Of a stretch of 43,806 bases of DNA, positions 1 to 7,735 are shown piece by piece (the first letter of the stretch is position 1; every line of letters begins with the position of its first letter). A model generated the notes under the pieces. That model was not told the DNA's origin, did not search any database, and saw nothing but the letters and a program-made list of their open reading frames with translations. The translations under genes were made by a program, and so were the position numbers. The stretch is from Opitutia bacterium. Lineage in GTDB: Bacteria > Verrucomicrobiota > Verrucomicrobiia > Opitutales > Opitutaceae. Location: contig PLOH01000113.1 in NCBI GenBank assembly GCA_003142955.1, positions 28,058 to 71,863 of the forward strand, read 5' to 3'.

Positions 1-53
1 GGTTTCCGCTCTCCGGTTCCCCCTCACCCTCACCTTCATCTTCACTTCCTGCC

Positions 54-806
54 ATGTCTGGTCATAGCAAGTGGGCAAAACTCAAACACTTTAAAGGCGC
101 CATCGACGCCAAGAGGGGCAAGGTCTTCAGCCGCCTCGGAAAGGAAATCACCATCGCCGCGAGAGCGGGCGGCGGCAACCCCGACATGAACCCCCGGCTG
201 CGCACCATCGTGATGAAGGCGCGCGAGGCCAACATGCCGGGCGAAAATGTCGACCGCGCCATCAAGAAGGGCACGGGCGAGCTGCCCGGCGTGATCTACG
301 ACGAAGTGACCTATGAAGGCTACGCCCCCGGCGGCGTCGCCATCATCATCCAGGTGACGACGGACAACAAGAACCGCGCCGCCTCGGAGGTGCGCAGCGT
401 TTTCACGCGCTTTGGCGGCAATCTCGCCGGCGCCGGCGCGGTGCTCTACAAGTTTCAACACCTCGGCCAGTTTCTTATCGGCAAGGACAAGGCGACCGAG
501 GATGCGTTGATGGAGATCGCCCTCGACGCCGGTGCCGACGATGTCATCACCACCGAGCAGGGCTTCGAAATCCGCTGCGCCATCAAGGTCTTTGACACCG
601 TCATCCGAGCGCTGGAGAAGAAGGGGATCAAAACCGACTCCGCGGAGATCGCCTACGTGGCCACGCAGATGCATCCCGTCACCAGTCTCGAGGCGGCGCG
701 TTCGCTGCTGAAACTGCAGGATGCGCTGGAGGAACTGGACGATGTACAGAACGTCTTCACGAACGAAGAGATGGACGACGCGTTGAGCGAACAGGCGCAG
801 GCCTGA
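54..806 (+). CDS. yebC: YebC/PmpR family DNA-binding protein
   Basis: A 250-residue protein opening with MSGHSKWAKLKHFKGAIDAK, the hallmark N-terminus of the YebC/PmpR family, followed by the usual order of a helical N-terminal domain (about 1-75), then two alpha/beta domains (DEVTYEGYAPGGVAIIIQ near residue 85). Length matches the family. Members are cytoplasmic; some act as transcriptional regulators and others have been tied to relief of ribosome stalling at proline runs, so the exact role here cannot be read from sequence. The ATG at 54 is the only sensible start because it begins the conserved motif. The gene is followed by a 72-bp hairpin repeat, so it is probably not co-transcribed with metX. 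Confidence 0.95.
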   Translation: MSGHSKWAKLKHFKGAIDAKRGKVFSRLGKEITIAARAGGGNPDMNPRLRTIVMKAREANMPGENVDRAIKKGTGELPGVIYDEVTYEGYAPGGVAIIIQVTTDNKNRAASEVRSVFTRFGGNLAGAGAVLYKFQHLGQFLIGKDKATEDALMEIALDAGADDVITTEQGFEIRCAIKVFDTVIRALEKKGIKTDSAEIAYVATQMHPVTSLEAARSLLKLQDALEELDDVQNVFTNEEMDDALSEQAQA

Positions 807-827
807 GCCGGGGATCGGGCAGTCACG

Positions 828-899
828 GTAGGGCGCGTTATCCTTAACGCGCCGGATTGTTGAGGCGGGGGAAGGCGGGTTAGGGATAACCCGCCCTAC
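828..899. repeat. Palindromic repeat, GTAGGG...CCCTAC family
   Basis: A 72-bp element bounded by the inverted ends GTAGGGCG (828-835) and CGCCCTAC (892-899). Inside are two perfect 9-bp hairpins with 4-nt loops: GGCGCGTTA/TAACGCGCC (832-853) and GGCGGGTTA/TAACCCGCC (874-895). The first hairpin and its flank recur at 37609-37630, and the same terminal GTAGGG/CCCTAC signature frames the elements at 26426-26530 and 35702-35770. It is non-coding and looks like a small non-autonomous (MITE/REP-type) repeat. Confidence 0.75.
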
Positions 900-1017
900 C
901 ATCTGGTTGAAATGCCCTGAAGGCCGAGACGGTCCAGATGCAGGTGTCCGACCAAGGCACGGAATTCGCTTTGCTTCCCTTCGGGTTCTCGGTGTTCTCT
1001 GTGGTTCACCCACTCTC

Positions 1018-2232
1018 ATGAACGATGCGGAGGACGATGTTCTCATTGCACCCCCTGAACCCGGCGAGGTCGGCCTCGTCGAGGCGCATGATTTCGTCCA
1101 TTCGCATCCCTTCGCCTTTGAGAGCGGCCAGGTGCTGCCGGGATTCACCCTGCGGTACGAAACCTACGGCCGGCTCGACGCGGCCCGGGACAACACGATT
1201 GTCATCTGCCATGCCCTCAGCGGCGATCACCACTGCGCCGGCATCCACGCCCTGACCGATCGCAAGCCGGGTTGGTGGAACAATTTCATCGGACCGGGCA
1301 AGGCGGTCGACACGAACCGCTTCTTTGTGCTGTGTGCCAACGTCCTCGGCGGTTGCCAGGGATCCAGCGGCCCGCTGTCGATCGACCCCGTGACCGGCCG
1401 GCCGTTTGGCCTCGCGTTTCCCTTCGTGACCGTCCGCGACATGGTCCGCGCCCAGAAGCTCCTGTGCGACCATCTCGGCCTGTCCTCACTCTATGCGGTC
1501 GTCGGCGGCTCGATGGGCGGAATGCAAGTGCTGCAATGGGGCATCGAATATCCGGCGTTCGTGCGGCGCCTGATTCCGCTGGCCACGACGGCGCGGGAAA
1601 GCGCGCAGGCCATCGCCTTCAACGAGGTGGGGCGGCAGGCCATCATGCAGGACCCCGAGTGGCATCACGGCGACTACGCCGGCAGCGGCGGCCCGCATGT
1701 CGGCCTGGCCATCGCCCGCATGATGGCGCACATCACGTACCTTTCCGATCAGAGCATGGACCAGAAGTTCGGCCGGCGGAAAACTGCCGGAGCCGCCGCG
1801 GCCCCGTCGAGAAAACCCGACGTCGCCGGCCACGCCTTCCCCCCGGCGGCCCCGGCGACGTCCGCCGCCTATACCTTCGACGTGCAGTTCGAAGTGGAAA
1901 GCTACCTGCGGCATCAGGGCGAGAGTTTCATCAACCGCTTTGACGCGAATTCCTACCTCTACATCACCCGCGCCCTCGATCATTTCGACCTGGCCGCCGC
2001 GTACGGTTCGCTGGAGCAGGCCTTTGCGGCGGTGGAGGCGGAGACGCTCTGCGTGGCGTTCACGAGCGACTGGCTGTTTCCCCCGGCCCAGAACCGCGAA
2101 TTCGTGCTCGCCCTGCTGCGCACCGGCAAGCGCGCCAGCTACGCCGAACTCACCACCAGCCTCGGTCACGACTCGTTCCTGCTCGAATCCGAGGAACTCT
2201 ACGCGCTCGTGCGCGGGTTCTTGACACGATAA
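1018..2232 (+). CDS. metX: Homoserine O-acyltransferase (MetX)
   Basis: An alpha/beta-hydrolase-fold acyltransferase of 404 residues that activates homoserine for methionine synthesis. It shows GDHHCAG (69-75), the nucleophile elbow GGSMGG with Ser165, Asp351 in FTSDW and His384 in LGHDS, the expected catalytic triad. The reading frame is open from 907, but homology begins with VEAHDFVHSHPFAFESG, so ATG 1018 is preferred. Residues about 255-286 form an Ala/Pro-rich insertion between FGRR and FDVQFEVESYL, where the family is normally almost continuous. Acetyl- versus succinyl-CoA use cannot be decided here. Its usual partner metW lies 5.5 kb downstream beyond an accessory block. Confidence 0.93.
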   Translation: MNDAEDDVLIAPPEPGEVGLVEAHDFVHSHPFAFESGQVLPGFTLRYETYGRLDAARDNTIVICHALSGDHHCAGIHALTDRKPGWWNNFIGPGKAVDTNRFFVLCANVLGGCQGSSGPLSIDPVTGRPFGLAFPFVTVRDMVRAQKLLCDHLGLSSLYAVVGGSMGGMQVLQWGIEYPAFVRRLIPLATTARESAQAIAFNEVGRQAIMQDPEWHHGDYAGSGGPHVGLAIARMMAHITYLSDQSMDQKFGRRKTAGAAAAPSRKPDVAGHAFPPAAPATSAAYTFDVQFEVESYLRHQGESFINRFDANSYLYITRALDHFDLAAAYGSLEQAFAAVEAETLCVAFTSDWLFPPAQNREFVLALLRTGKRASYAELTTSLGHDSFLLESEELYALVRGFLTR

Positions 2233-2696
2233 GGCTTGCGTCGTGGTGATAGGATTTGCTTGCTGAATTTTCTAGATAATTTTGTTTGACCTAGGGTATC
2301 AATTGATACCTTTTGGGTGCTATGGCTCTCAAGTCACTCCTGAAATGCGCGATAGAGTATCTGAAGATTGGCGGTCTGCAGTCTGCCGGATTCTTCAGGC
2401 AATGCACAGGAATTCAAGAACTTGGACACCCAGTGCCCAGCAACGATGGGAAGCCGAATCCCTCGGGGCTCACCGCGCATAGGCATGCCATGCTATGCTG
2501 GTTGCTTTGTCCCAGCCAGCGGTTACCGGAAAACGTCATGATTATCCAGATGAACCCGGGCAAACGTGGGCTTTTCTCTTCACTTACCAATCGCTTCCAT
2601 TCTACGGGAAGATCTGTCTGAAAAACAGTCGCCTCGTTGTGAAGATCCTTTCGGCCCACAAACCGAATCCATCTGTCCGTAACACGTGACGCCGCC
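2233..2696. other. 464-bp gap with no convincing gene, upstream of the TAC-like operon
   Basis: This stretch looks AT-richer than its surroundings and holds only short overlapping open frames. The two on the plus strand worth naming are 2313-2621 (102 codons) and 2495-2689 (64 codons); neither matches a family I recognise. Toxin-antitoxin-chaperone operons usually carry the toxin immediately upstream of the antitoxin, so this is where one would sit. The end of the 2495-2689 frame (PFYGKICLK then LVVKIL) has a beta-strand rhythm loosely like the C-terminus of MqsR/RelE-fold toxins, which is too little to call. Most likely it is decayed sequence plus a promoter/operator region. Confidence 0.5.
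2286..2312 (+). promoter_or_regulatory. Candidate operator: perfect 16-bp palindrome beside a -35-like box
   Basis: GGTATCAATTGATACC at 2295-2310 is a perfect palindrome. It starts three bases after TTGACC (2286-2291), which is one mismatch from a sigma-70 -35 box, and it would occupy the spacer before a weak -10 (TACCTT, 2307-2312). A repressor site placed this way would control the operon starting at or before the HTH gene at 2697. The pairing with that HTH protein is inference. Confidence 0.4.
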
Positions 2697-3242
2697 ATGA
2701 AAACTCTCCATCGATTTGCCGATTTCCTCGTCAGCATTCCGAACGACGAAGGCGATGGTGTCCTCTTCCAAATCCCGATCAAGGTGCCCGTGGGAATTGA
2801 CCCGGACACAGGTGAGGAGTTGATCACCGACGAAGGCAACAACCTCATCGAAGCAACCCGAGCCCGGCACATGGGGCTCATGACTCAGGATAAAATCAAG
2901 GTCCTGCGCATTCGCCTCGGTCTTAGCCAACGTGAGATCTCCGGACTGCTCCGCTGCGGGGAGAAGAGCTACACCCGTTGGGAAAACGGCAATGGCCGGC
3001 CTTCGCAGCTCGTCAACTTGATCCTCTGCGCACTCCGGGACGGCGAACTTTCCCTGGACTATCTGCGGAACCGTCGCCGGGCTATCTTCGACTGGCGCCA
3101 AGTGGTGGGTTCGGAGGCTCCACGCAATGCATTGCCACCGGCCACGTTTTTCCGCGACCAAGAGCTTCCTCTCGGAACGCCATCTCCCCTCCCAACGACG
3201 GGAGAAGAGTCAGATGATGCCAGAGAACCACAAGCTGCGTGA
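2697..3242 (+). CDS. MqsA/HigA-like HTH antitoxin-type protein with C-terminal extension
   Basis: A 181-residue protein with a helix-turn-helix at about 67-112 (IKVLRIRLGLSQREISGLL, then YTRWENG), the layout of the C-terminal DNA-binding half of MqsA (YgiT). The N-terminal 60 residues lack the Cys pairs that bind zinc in MqsA. After the HTH comes a tail of about 55 residues (125-181) with FDW at 131-133, FF at 151-152 and a Pro/acidic end. In TAC systems such a tail is the chaperone-addiction segment that makes the antitoxin depend on a SecB-like chaperone, and the next gene, 6 bp on, encodes exactly such a protein. It is probably an antitoxin and autorepressor; no cognate toxin was found. 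Confidence 0.75.
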   Translation: MKTLHRFADFLVSIPNDEGDGVLFQIPIKVPVGIDPDTGEELITDEGNNLIEATRARHMGLMTQDKIKVLRIRLGLSQREISGLLRCGEKSYTRWENGNGRPSQLVNLILCALRDGELSLDYLRNRRRAIFDWRQVVGSEAPRNALPPATFFRDQELPLGTPSPLPTTGEESDDAREPQAA

Positions 3243-3248
3243 CCTGCC

Positions 3249-3785
3249 ATGGCCGCTCCCCCACTCGAACTGCAGAACTATTTTCTTACCGAGCTGCAAT
3301 TCTCGGCCAATCGCCAATTTGATCCCAGCAAGCCGATTGAGACAAAGCCGGTGCATTTCGTCTGCAATCCCTGCTTTCTGCCCGACCCCGGGAATCCTCG
3401 GCATTACCAGGTGGCGCTAACGCTCAAGCATCCGCCAAACGAGGGCATCAACTATCCCTACACGTTTGCCCTAGAAATCGTCGGCTTCTTCGTGATTCGC
3501 GACGGCTATCCTGAGGAAGGATTGGAGCGGATGGTGCGGATCACCGCCCCGTCCCTGTTGTATGGCGTCGCGCGCGAAGTCGTACGGGCGGCGACCGGGC
3601 GCGGTCCATTCCTGTCGGTTATCATTCCCACGGTATCATTCTTCGAACCACCGGCCAATCCGATGCCACCCGCCGGAGAACCGGCAGCCGCTCTAGCCAC
3701 TACTGCGGCCGTGAAGCCACCACCAACCAAACCGCGAGCGCGGTCGAAAGCGAAGAAGGAATCGCCCGCCGCACCGGAACGCTAG
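3249..3785 (+). CDS. SecB-like chaperone of a toxin-antitoxin-chaperone-type module
   Basis: A 178-residue protein. Residues 7-135 follow the SecB fold order: an N-terminal strand (LQNYFLTELQFSANRQF, compare the IYTKDISFEAPN start of SecB), a strand pair around HYQVALTLKH, a central strand TFALEIVGFFVIRDG, then the diagnostic helix YGVAREVVRAATGRGPF followed by IIPTVSF, matching PYARECITSMVSRGTFP and APVNF in E. coli SecB. Residues 138-178 form an Ala/Pro/Lys-rich tail. It starts 6 bp after the HTH gene, so the two are co-translated. Being paired with an antitoxin-like gene rather than general secretion genes suggests a dedicated TAC chaperone. Recognition rests on recalled SecB sequence, not on a search. 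Confidence 0.8.
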   Translation: MAAPPLELQNYFLTELQFSANRQFDPSKPIETKPVHFVCNPCFLPDPGNPRHYQVALTLKHPPNEGINYPYTFALEIVGFFVIRDGYPEEGLERMVRITAPSLLYGVAREVVRAATGRGPFLSVIIPTVSFFEPPANPMPPAGEPAAALATTAAVKPPPTKPRARSKAKKESPAAPER

Positions 3786-3828
3786 AGTTTTGGCGTGACC
3801 GTTCCTGCGTTCCGGCGAAGACTCAGCC

Positions 3829-3876
3829 GTGCCCACGCTCACCTGGATCGGCAAGGATGCCGCGACAGACGGTTGA
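3829..3876 (+). pseudogene. Possible 5' remnant of an adenine-specific DNA methyltransferase gene
   Basis: A GTG-initiated 15-codon frame reads VPTLTWIGKDAATDG then TGA. The opening P-T-L-x-W-I-G-K-D-A is the characteristic start of a large family of site-specific adenine DNA methyltransferases (type III Mod-like), which normally continue with VVxHH. Here identity stops after KDA and a stop follows four codons on, as if the gene had been deleted from about base 3862. It lies exactly where a methyltransferase gene would fit, just before another restriction-modification gene. The match is short and from memory. Confidence 0.4.
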
Positions 3877-3885
3877 CTCCTCCCC

Positions 3886-6800
3886 ATGCCTGTCTCTCCT
3901 GCCCTGAAGCCTACCAGCTCTCCCGTCCGCAACTATTACGTCTCGCTGGCGCAGTTCGCCAACGTCGGCGCGCGGCATGAGTTGGCTGTGCGCGCCGCTT
4001 TCGATCAACTCATCGAGGCATGCGCCGGTCCGCTCAAGTGGACGCTCGTCCGTGAATACGAGCTGCGCCGCAAAGCCGAGTCTTCACTTCGGCTCGATGG
4101 CGCCCTCCTCGACCAATACCGCCTCGTGCATGGTTGCCTCGAATCAAAGGACGATGCCGACGATCTCGAGGACGAAATGCGTGCCAAGCTGAAGCTCGGC
4201 TATCCGGCAAAAAACACTCTTTTCTGGCAGCCCCGCCGCGCCCTCCTCGTGCAGGACGGCAGGGTCGTCCGCGACCTCCCCCTCATCACGCCCGACGGCA
4301 TCGCCCGACCGGAGAATCTCGTCGAGGTCCTCTCCCTTTTCATCAGCTACACTGAGCCGGCACTTGCAGACTGGGAACATGCCGTCGACGAGTTCCGCGA
4401 ACGGCTGCCCGAGCTGGGCCGCAGCGTGCGCGACCTCATCCAACGATCGCGTTCAGGCTTCGCGCCCAACAAGAAGTTCGTCGCCGCCTTCGACGCCTTC
4501 ACCACTCTCTGCCGCACCGCGATCAACCCGACACTCTCCGTCGAGGCCGTCGAGGAGATGCTCATCCAGCACCTGCTCACTGCGCGGCTTTTCGGTACGG
4601 TCTTCTCCAACCCCGAGTTCACCCGCCGCAACGTCGTCGCCGTCGAGATCGAGAAGGTGATCGACGCCCTCGCCTCCGGCCATTTCGACCGCGCTGATTT
4701 CCTCGGCAAACTCGACCGCTTCTACCTCGCGATCGAGAACGCTGCCCGCACCATCGACGACTTCTCGGAGAAGCAGAAGTTCCTGAACACGGTCTACGAG
4801 AAATTCTTCCAGGGCTTCGCCGTGAAGGTGGCCGATACGATGGGCATCGTGTACACGCCGCCGTCCATCGTGCGGTTCATGATCGCGAGCATCCGCGAGA
4901 TCCTCCGCTCCGAGTTCGGCCGCGAGCTGGGCGACGCCGGCGTGCACTTCCTCGATCCCTTCACCGGCACGGGCAACTTCCTCGTGCATCTCATGCGCGA
5001 GCTGCCGAAGACCGCCCTGCCGCGCAAATTTGCCGGCGAACTCTGGGCCAACGAGATTATGCTCCTGCCGTACTACATCGCCTGCCTCAACGTGGAGCAC
5101 GAGTACTACGAGCGCATCGGGACCTATGAATCCTTTCCCGGGCTCTGCCTGGTCGACACCTTCGATCTCGCCGAACCGCGCGAGCAAACGGAGATGTCGT
5201 TCATGTATGCCGAGAACACCGAACGGGTGAACCGCCAGAAGAAGGCGCCCATCTTTGTAATTTTCGGCAACCCACCGTACAACGCCTGGCAGCAAGACGA
5301 GAACGACAACAACAAGAATCGGAAATACCCTCATCTCGACCAGCGCATTCGTAACACCTATGCCGCCGACTCAGCCGCCACGCTCAAGAATTCCCTCAGC
5401 GATCCCTACATCAAGGCGCTACGCTGGGCCACCGACCGCGTTGGCGAGGACGGCATCGTCGCCTACGTGACCAACAACGGCTACCTCGACGGGATCGCCG
5501 CCGACGGAGTGCGCAAACACCTCGCCGAGGATTTTGACGCAATTTACCTCGTCGATCTCAACGGCAACGTACGCAAGAATCCCAAGCTCTCGGGCACCAC
5601 GCATAACGTCTTCGGCATCCGGGTCGGCGTGAGCATCGCTCTTTTCGTCCGCCACAAGCTGAAGGGACTGAAACGCCGCGAGGCTGTTATTCGTTACGCG
5701 ACCGTCGGCACGGACTGGCGCAAGGAAAAGAAATGGAAATGGCTGGAGGAGAAACAGCACATTGGCGTCGTGAAATGGAAGAAGCTGGTGCCAGACGAGC
5801 GGCACTCATGGCTGCACGACGAGGAGAGTGCCGGCTTCGCCAAGTTCATGCCCGTCGGCTCGAAGGAAGCCAAGGCGAGTGAGAGCCTCAATGCCCAATC
5901 GATCTTCCGGACATATTGCCTCGGTTTAGCAACCAAACGCGATGATGTGGTCTACGCGTTCAAGACAGAACAGCTCGCAAAACGCATTGAGGACTTCGTC
6001 GATACGTACAATGCCGAAGTTTTTCGCTGGAAGAGCAAAGGGAAGCCTGACGACATCGACGACGTCGTTCGCTACGAAAAGGTCAAGTGGAGCGAAAGCT
6101 TGAAAAACAAGCTCCGTAGTGAGCGTTTCGGCGTTTTTGACAAACGACACATCCGGGCTGTCTGCTATCGGCCGTTTTCGACGCGATTCGCCTACGTCGA
6201 TGACTTGCTGATTGACCGCCCGAGTTTGGTTGCGACCTGTTTCCCGGCAAACACCGCGGTCTCTGCGATCTGCGTGAATCTGTCTCCCGAGCGACCATTC
6301 ACAACACTGGTGGTAGACCGCCCTATTGATTTCGTTGCAATGGGTGGATTCGGATGCTCCAGCTTTGCATTCCCGCTCTATACCTACGACGCAGACGGCG
6401 GGCACCGGCGCGATAACGTCACCGACTGGGCGTTGGAACAGTTCAAGACCCACTACCCCCGAGCGAAGCTCACGAAGCGCGACATCTTTCACTATGTCTA
6501 CGCGATACTCCACCACCCAGAGTATCGCGAGAAGTACGCCGCCAACCTCCGCCGGGAGCTGCCGCGCATCCCGTTGGCGCCCGATTTCGCCGCATTCGCC
6601 GGAGCCGGCAAGAAGCTAGCCGAGCTCCACATCGGCTACGAGTCGCAGAAAGAGTACAAGCTGAAGCGCGTCGAAACGCCGGGTGCAAAGCTCGACCTCC
6701 GCGTCGAGCGGATGAAGCTCTCCAAGGACAAGACTGCGCTGGCGTACAACGGCTACCTCACGCTCGAAGGGATCCCGCCCGAGGTCTTCGAGTACCGGCT

Positions 6801-6993
6801 TGGCAACCGCTCGGCACTGGAGTGGGTGATCGACCAGTACCGTGTCGAGCGCGACAAGGTCGACCCGGAGAAGGTCGTCAGCGATCCCAACCGCCCCGAC
6901 GATGAGGAGTACATCCTCCGTTTGGTCGGCCAAGTTGTCGCCGTCAGCGCCGAGACCGTAAAGCTGGTGAAGTCGCTGCCCCCACTTGGTTGA
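3886..6993 (+). CDS. Single-chain restriction-modification enzyme (type IIG/ISP-like: nuclease, N6-adenine methyltransferase, specificity domain)
   Basis: A 1035-residue protein. Residues 30-125 carry a PD-(D/E)XK-type nuclease signature: Asp71, then Glu86-Ser87-Lys88 (CLESKD), preceded by a helix with Glu32. A helical connector spans about 155-310. The methyltransferase core has GIVYTPPSIVRFM (320-332), SAM-binding motif I DPFTGTGNF (357-365) and catalytic motif IV GNPPY (461-465), typical of gamma-class N6-adenine enzymes. The remaining 500 residues resemble the target-recognition region of type ISP enzymes. Unlike LlaGI-type ISP proteins (about 1,580 residues) there is no SF2 helicase, so the layout is that of a type IIG enzyme cutting and methylating from one chain. 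Its context with a chaperone and an antitoxin-like protein is unusual. Confidence 0.88.
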   Translation: MPVSPALKPTSSPVRNYYVSLAQFANVGARHELAVRAAFDQLIEACAGPLKWTLVREYELRRKAESSLRLDGALLDQYRLVHGCLESKDDADDLEDEMRAKLKLGYPAKNTLFWQPRRALLVQDGRVVRDLPLITPDGIARPENLVEVLSLFISYTEPALADWEHAVDEFRERLPELGRSVRDLIQRSRSGFAPNKKFVAAFDAFTTLCRTAINPTLSVEAVEEMLIQHLLTARLFGTVFSNPEFTRRNVVAVEIEKVIDALASGHFDRADFLGKLDRFYLAIENAARTIDDFSEKQKFLNTVYEKFFQGFAVKVADTMGIVYTPPSIVRFMIASIREILRSEFGRELGDAGVHFLDPFTGTGNFLVHLMRELPKTALPRKFAGELWANEIMLLPYYIACLNVEHEYYERIGTYESFPGLCLVDTFDLAEPREQTEMSFMYAENTERVNRQKKAPIFVIFGNPPYNAWQQDENDNNKNRKYPHLDQRIRNTYAADSAATLKNSLSDPYIKALRWATDRVGEDGIVAYVTNNGYLDGIAADGVRKHLAEDFDAIYLVDLNGNVRKNPKLSGTTHNVFGIRVGVSIALFVRHKLKGLKRREAVIRYATVGTDWRKEKKWKWLEEKQHIGVVKWKKLVPDERHSWLHDEESAGFAKFMPVGSKEAKASESLNAQSIFRTYCLGLATKRDDVVYAFKTEQLAKRIEDFVDTYNAEVFRWKSKGKPDDIDDVVRYEKVKWSESLKNKLRSERFGVFDKRHIRAVCYRPFSTRFAYVDDLLIDRPSLVATCFPANTAVSAICVNLSPERPFTTLVVDRPIDFVAMGGFGCSSFAFPLYTYDADGGHRRDNVTDWALEQFKTHYPRAKLTKRDIFHYVYAILHHPEYREKYAANLRRELPRIPLAPDFAAFAGAGKKLAELHIGYESQKEYKLKRVETPGAKLDLRVERMKLSKDKTALAYNGYLTLEGIPPEVFEYRLGNRSALEWVIDQYRVERDKVDPEKVVSDPNRPDDEEYILRLVGQVVAVSAETVKLVKSLPPLG

Positions 6994-7075
6994 TTGCCAG
7001 TCGCCGAAATACCGCCGCAACCATGAAGACCGCCCCGATGCCTTCGAACGTCAGTGAATGTATCGTCCACGAACC

Positions 7076-7681
7076 ATGAAGAAGAAACTCCCGGGATCCG
7101 GAGCGTATTCGATCTTCACCATCAAGGTGACCCTGCTCGGCAGCGAGCCGCCGATCTGCCGGAGGCTGCGCCTGCCGGCCAACTCGTCGCTGGCCGACCT
7201 GCACTGGGTCCTGCAGGCTGCATTCGACTGGACCAACAGCCACATGCATCAGTTCATGCTGAGATTTGGAACCGAAAAGGTCGTATATTACGGCCTGCCG
7301 GACAAGGAGCTGTTTTCGGATTCCGGATTCGGCCACGCCACCAAAGATGAGAAGAAGGTCCGGCTGGGCAGCCTCCTTGAAAAGACGGGAGACGTCTGCC
7401 ATTACGAATACGATTTCGGTGACAGCTGGCTGCACGAGATCGCACTGGAAGAAATCGCCGAGGAGTCCGTGCGGCCCGTGGTTGCCGTTTGTCTTGCAGG
7501 CGAGCAAGCGGTTCCACCTGAAGACTGCGGTGGCATTCCGGGATTCTATCACAACCTCGAGGTTCTAAAGAAACCCAGAAGCCGGGAATACGCCGAGATC
7601 AAGGAATGGATGGGAGAATACGATCCGGCGGCCTTCGATCTGGCGGCGATCAACCGCCAACTCGGGAAGGCCAAGCTATGA
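7076..7681 (+). CDS. Plasmid pRiA4b ORF-3-like protein
   Basis: A 201-residue protein of the pRiA4b ORF-3 family, recognised from IKVTLLGSEPPICRRLRLP near the start, LHWVLQAAFDWTNSHMHQF, the YEYDFGDSWLHEI motif and CLAGEQAVPPEDCGGIPGF. The family is common on plasmids and in mobile or defence regions, and its function is unknown. An 18-codon frame (ATG 7023, TGA 7077-7079) overlaps this ATG as ATGA, which supports 7076 as a coupled start; ATG 7058 would add six residues. It is the last gene before metW and probably travelled with the upstream accessory genes. Confidence 0.85.
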   Translation: MKKKLPGSGAYSIFTIKVTLLGSEPPICRRLRLPANSSLADLHWVLQAAFDWTNSHMHQFMLRFGTEKVVYYGLPDKELFSDSGFGHATKDEKKVRLGSLLEKTGDVCHYEYDFGDSWLHEIALEEIAEESVRPVVAVCLAGEQAVPPEDCGGIPGFYHNLEVLKKPRSREYAEIKEWMGEYDPAAFDLAAINRQLGKAKL

Positions 7682-7735
7682 CTTGGTTCAGACTTGCCTC
7701 CGCGCTCTTTGTGGCCTCCGTGTTGAAGCCCTAGA

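Noticed and set aside
42..1148. Long minus-strand frame (368 codons) across yebC
   Set aside because: It is antisense to yebC, whose protein is clearly conserved; the translation has no recognisable domain and reflects high-GC codon bias.
2495..2689. Frame considered as an MqsR/RelE-type toxin
   Set aside because: Only a vague strand pattern near its end; no toxin active-site residues and no ribosome-binding site. Left as part of an unassigned gap.
4453..5334. Minus-strand frame of 293 codons
   Set aside because: Antisense shadow of the restriction-modification gene, covering its SAM-binding and catalytic motifs.
3886..6993. Reading the enzyme as a full type ISP protein
   Set aside because: No Walker A, DEAD-type or other SF2 helicase motifs are present and the chain is about 500 residues too short.
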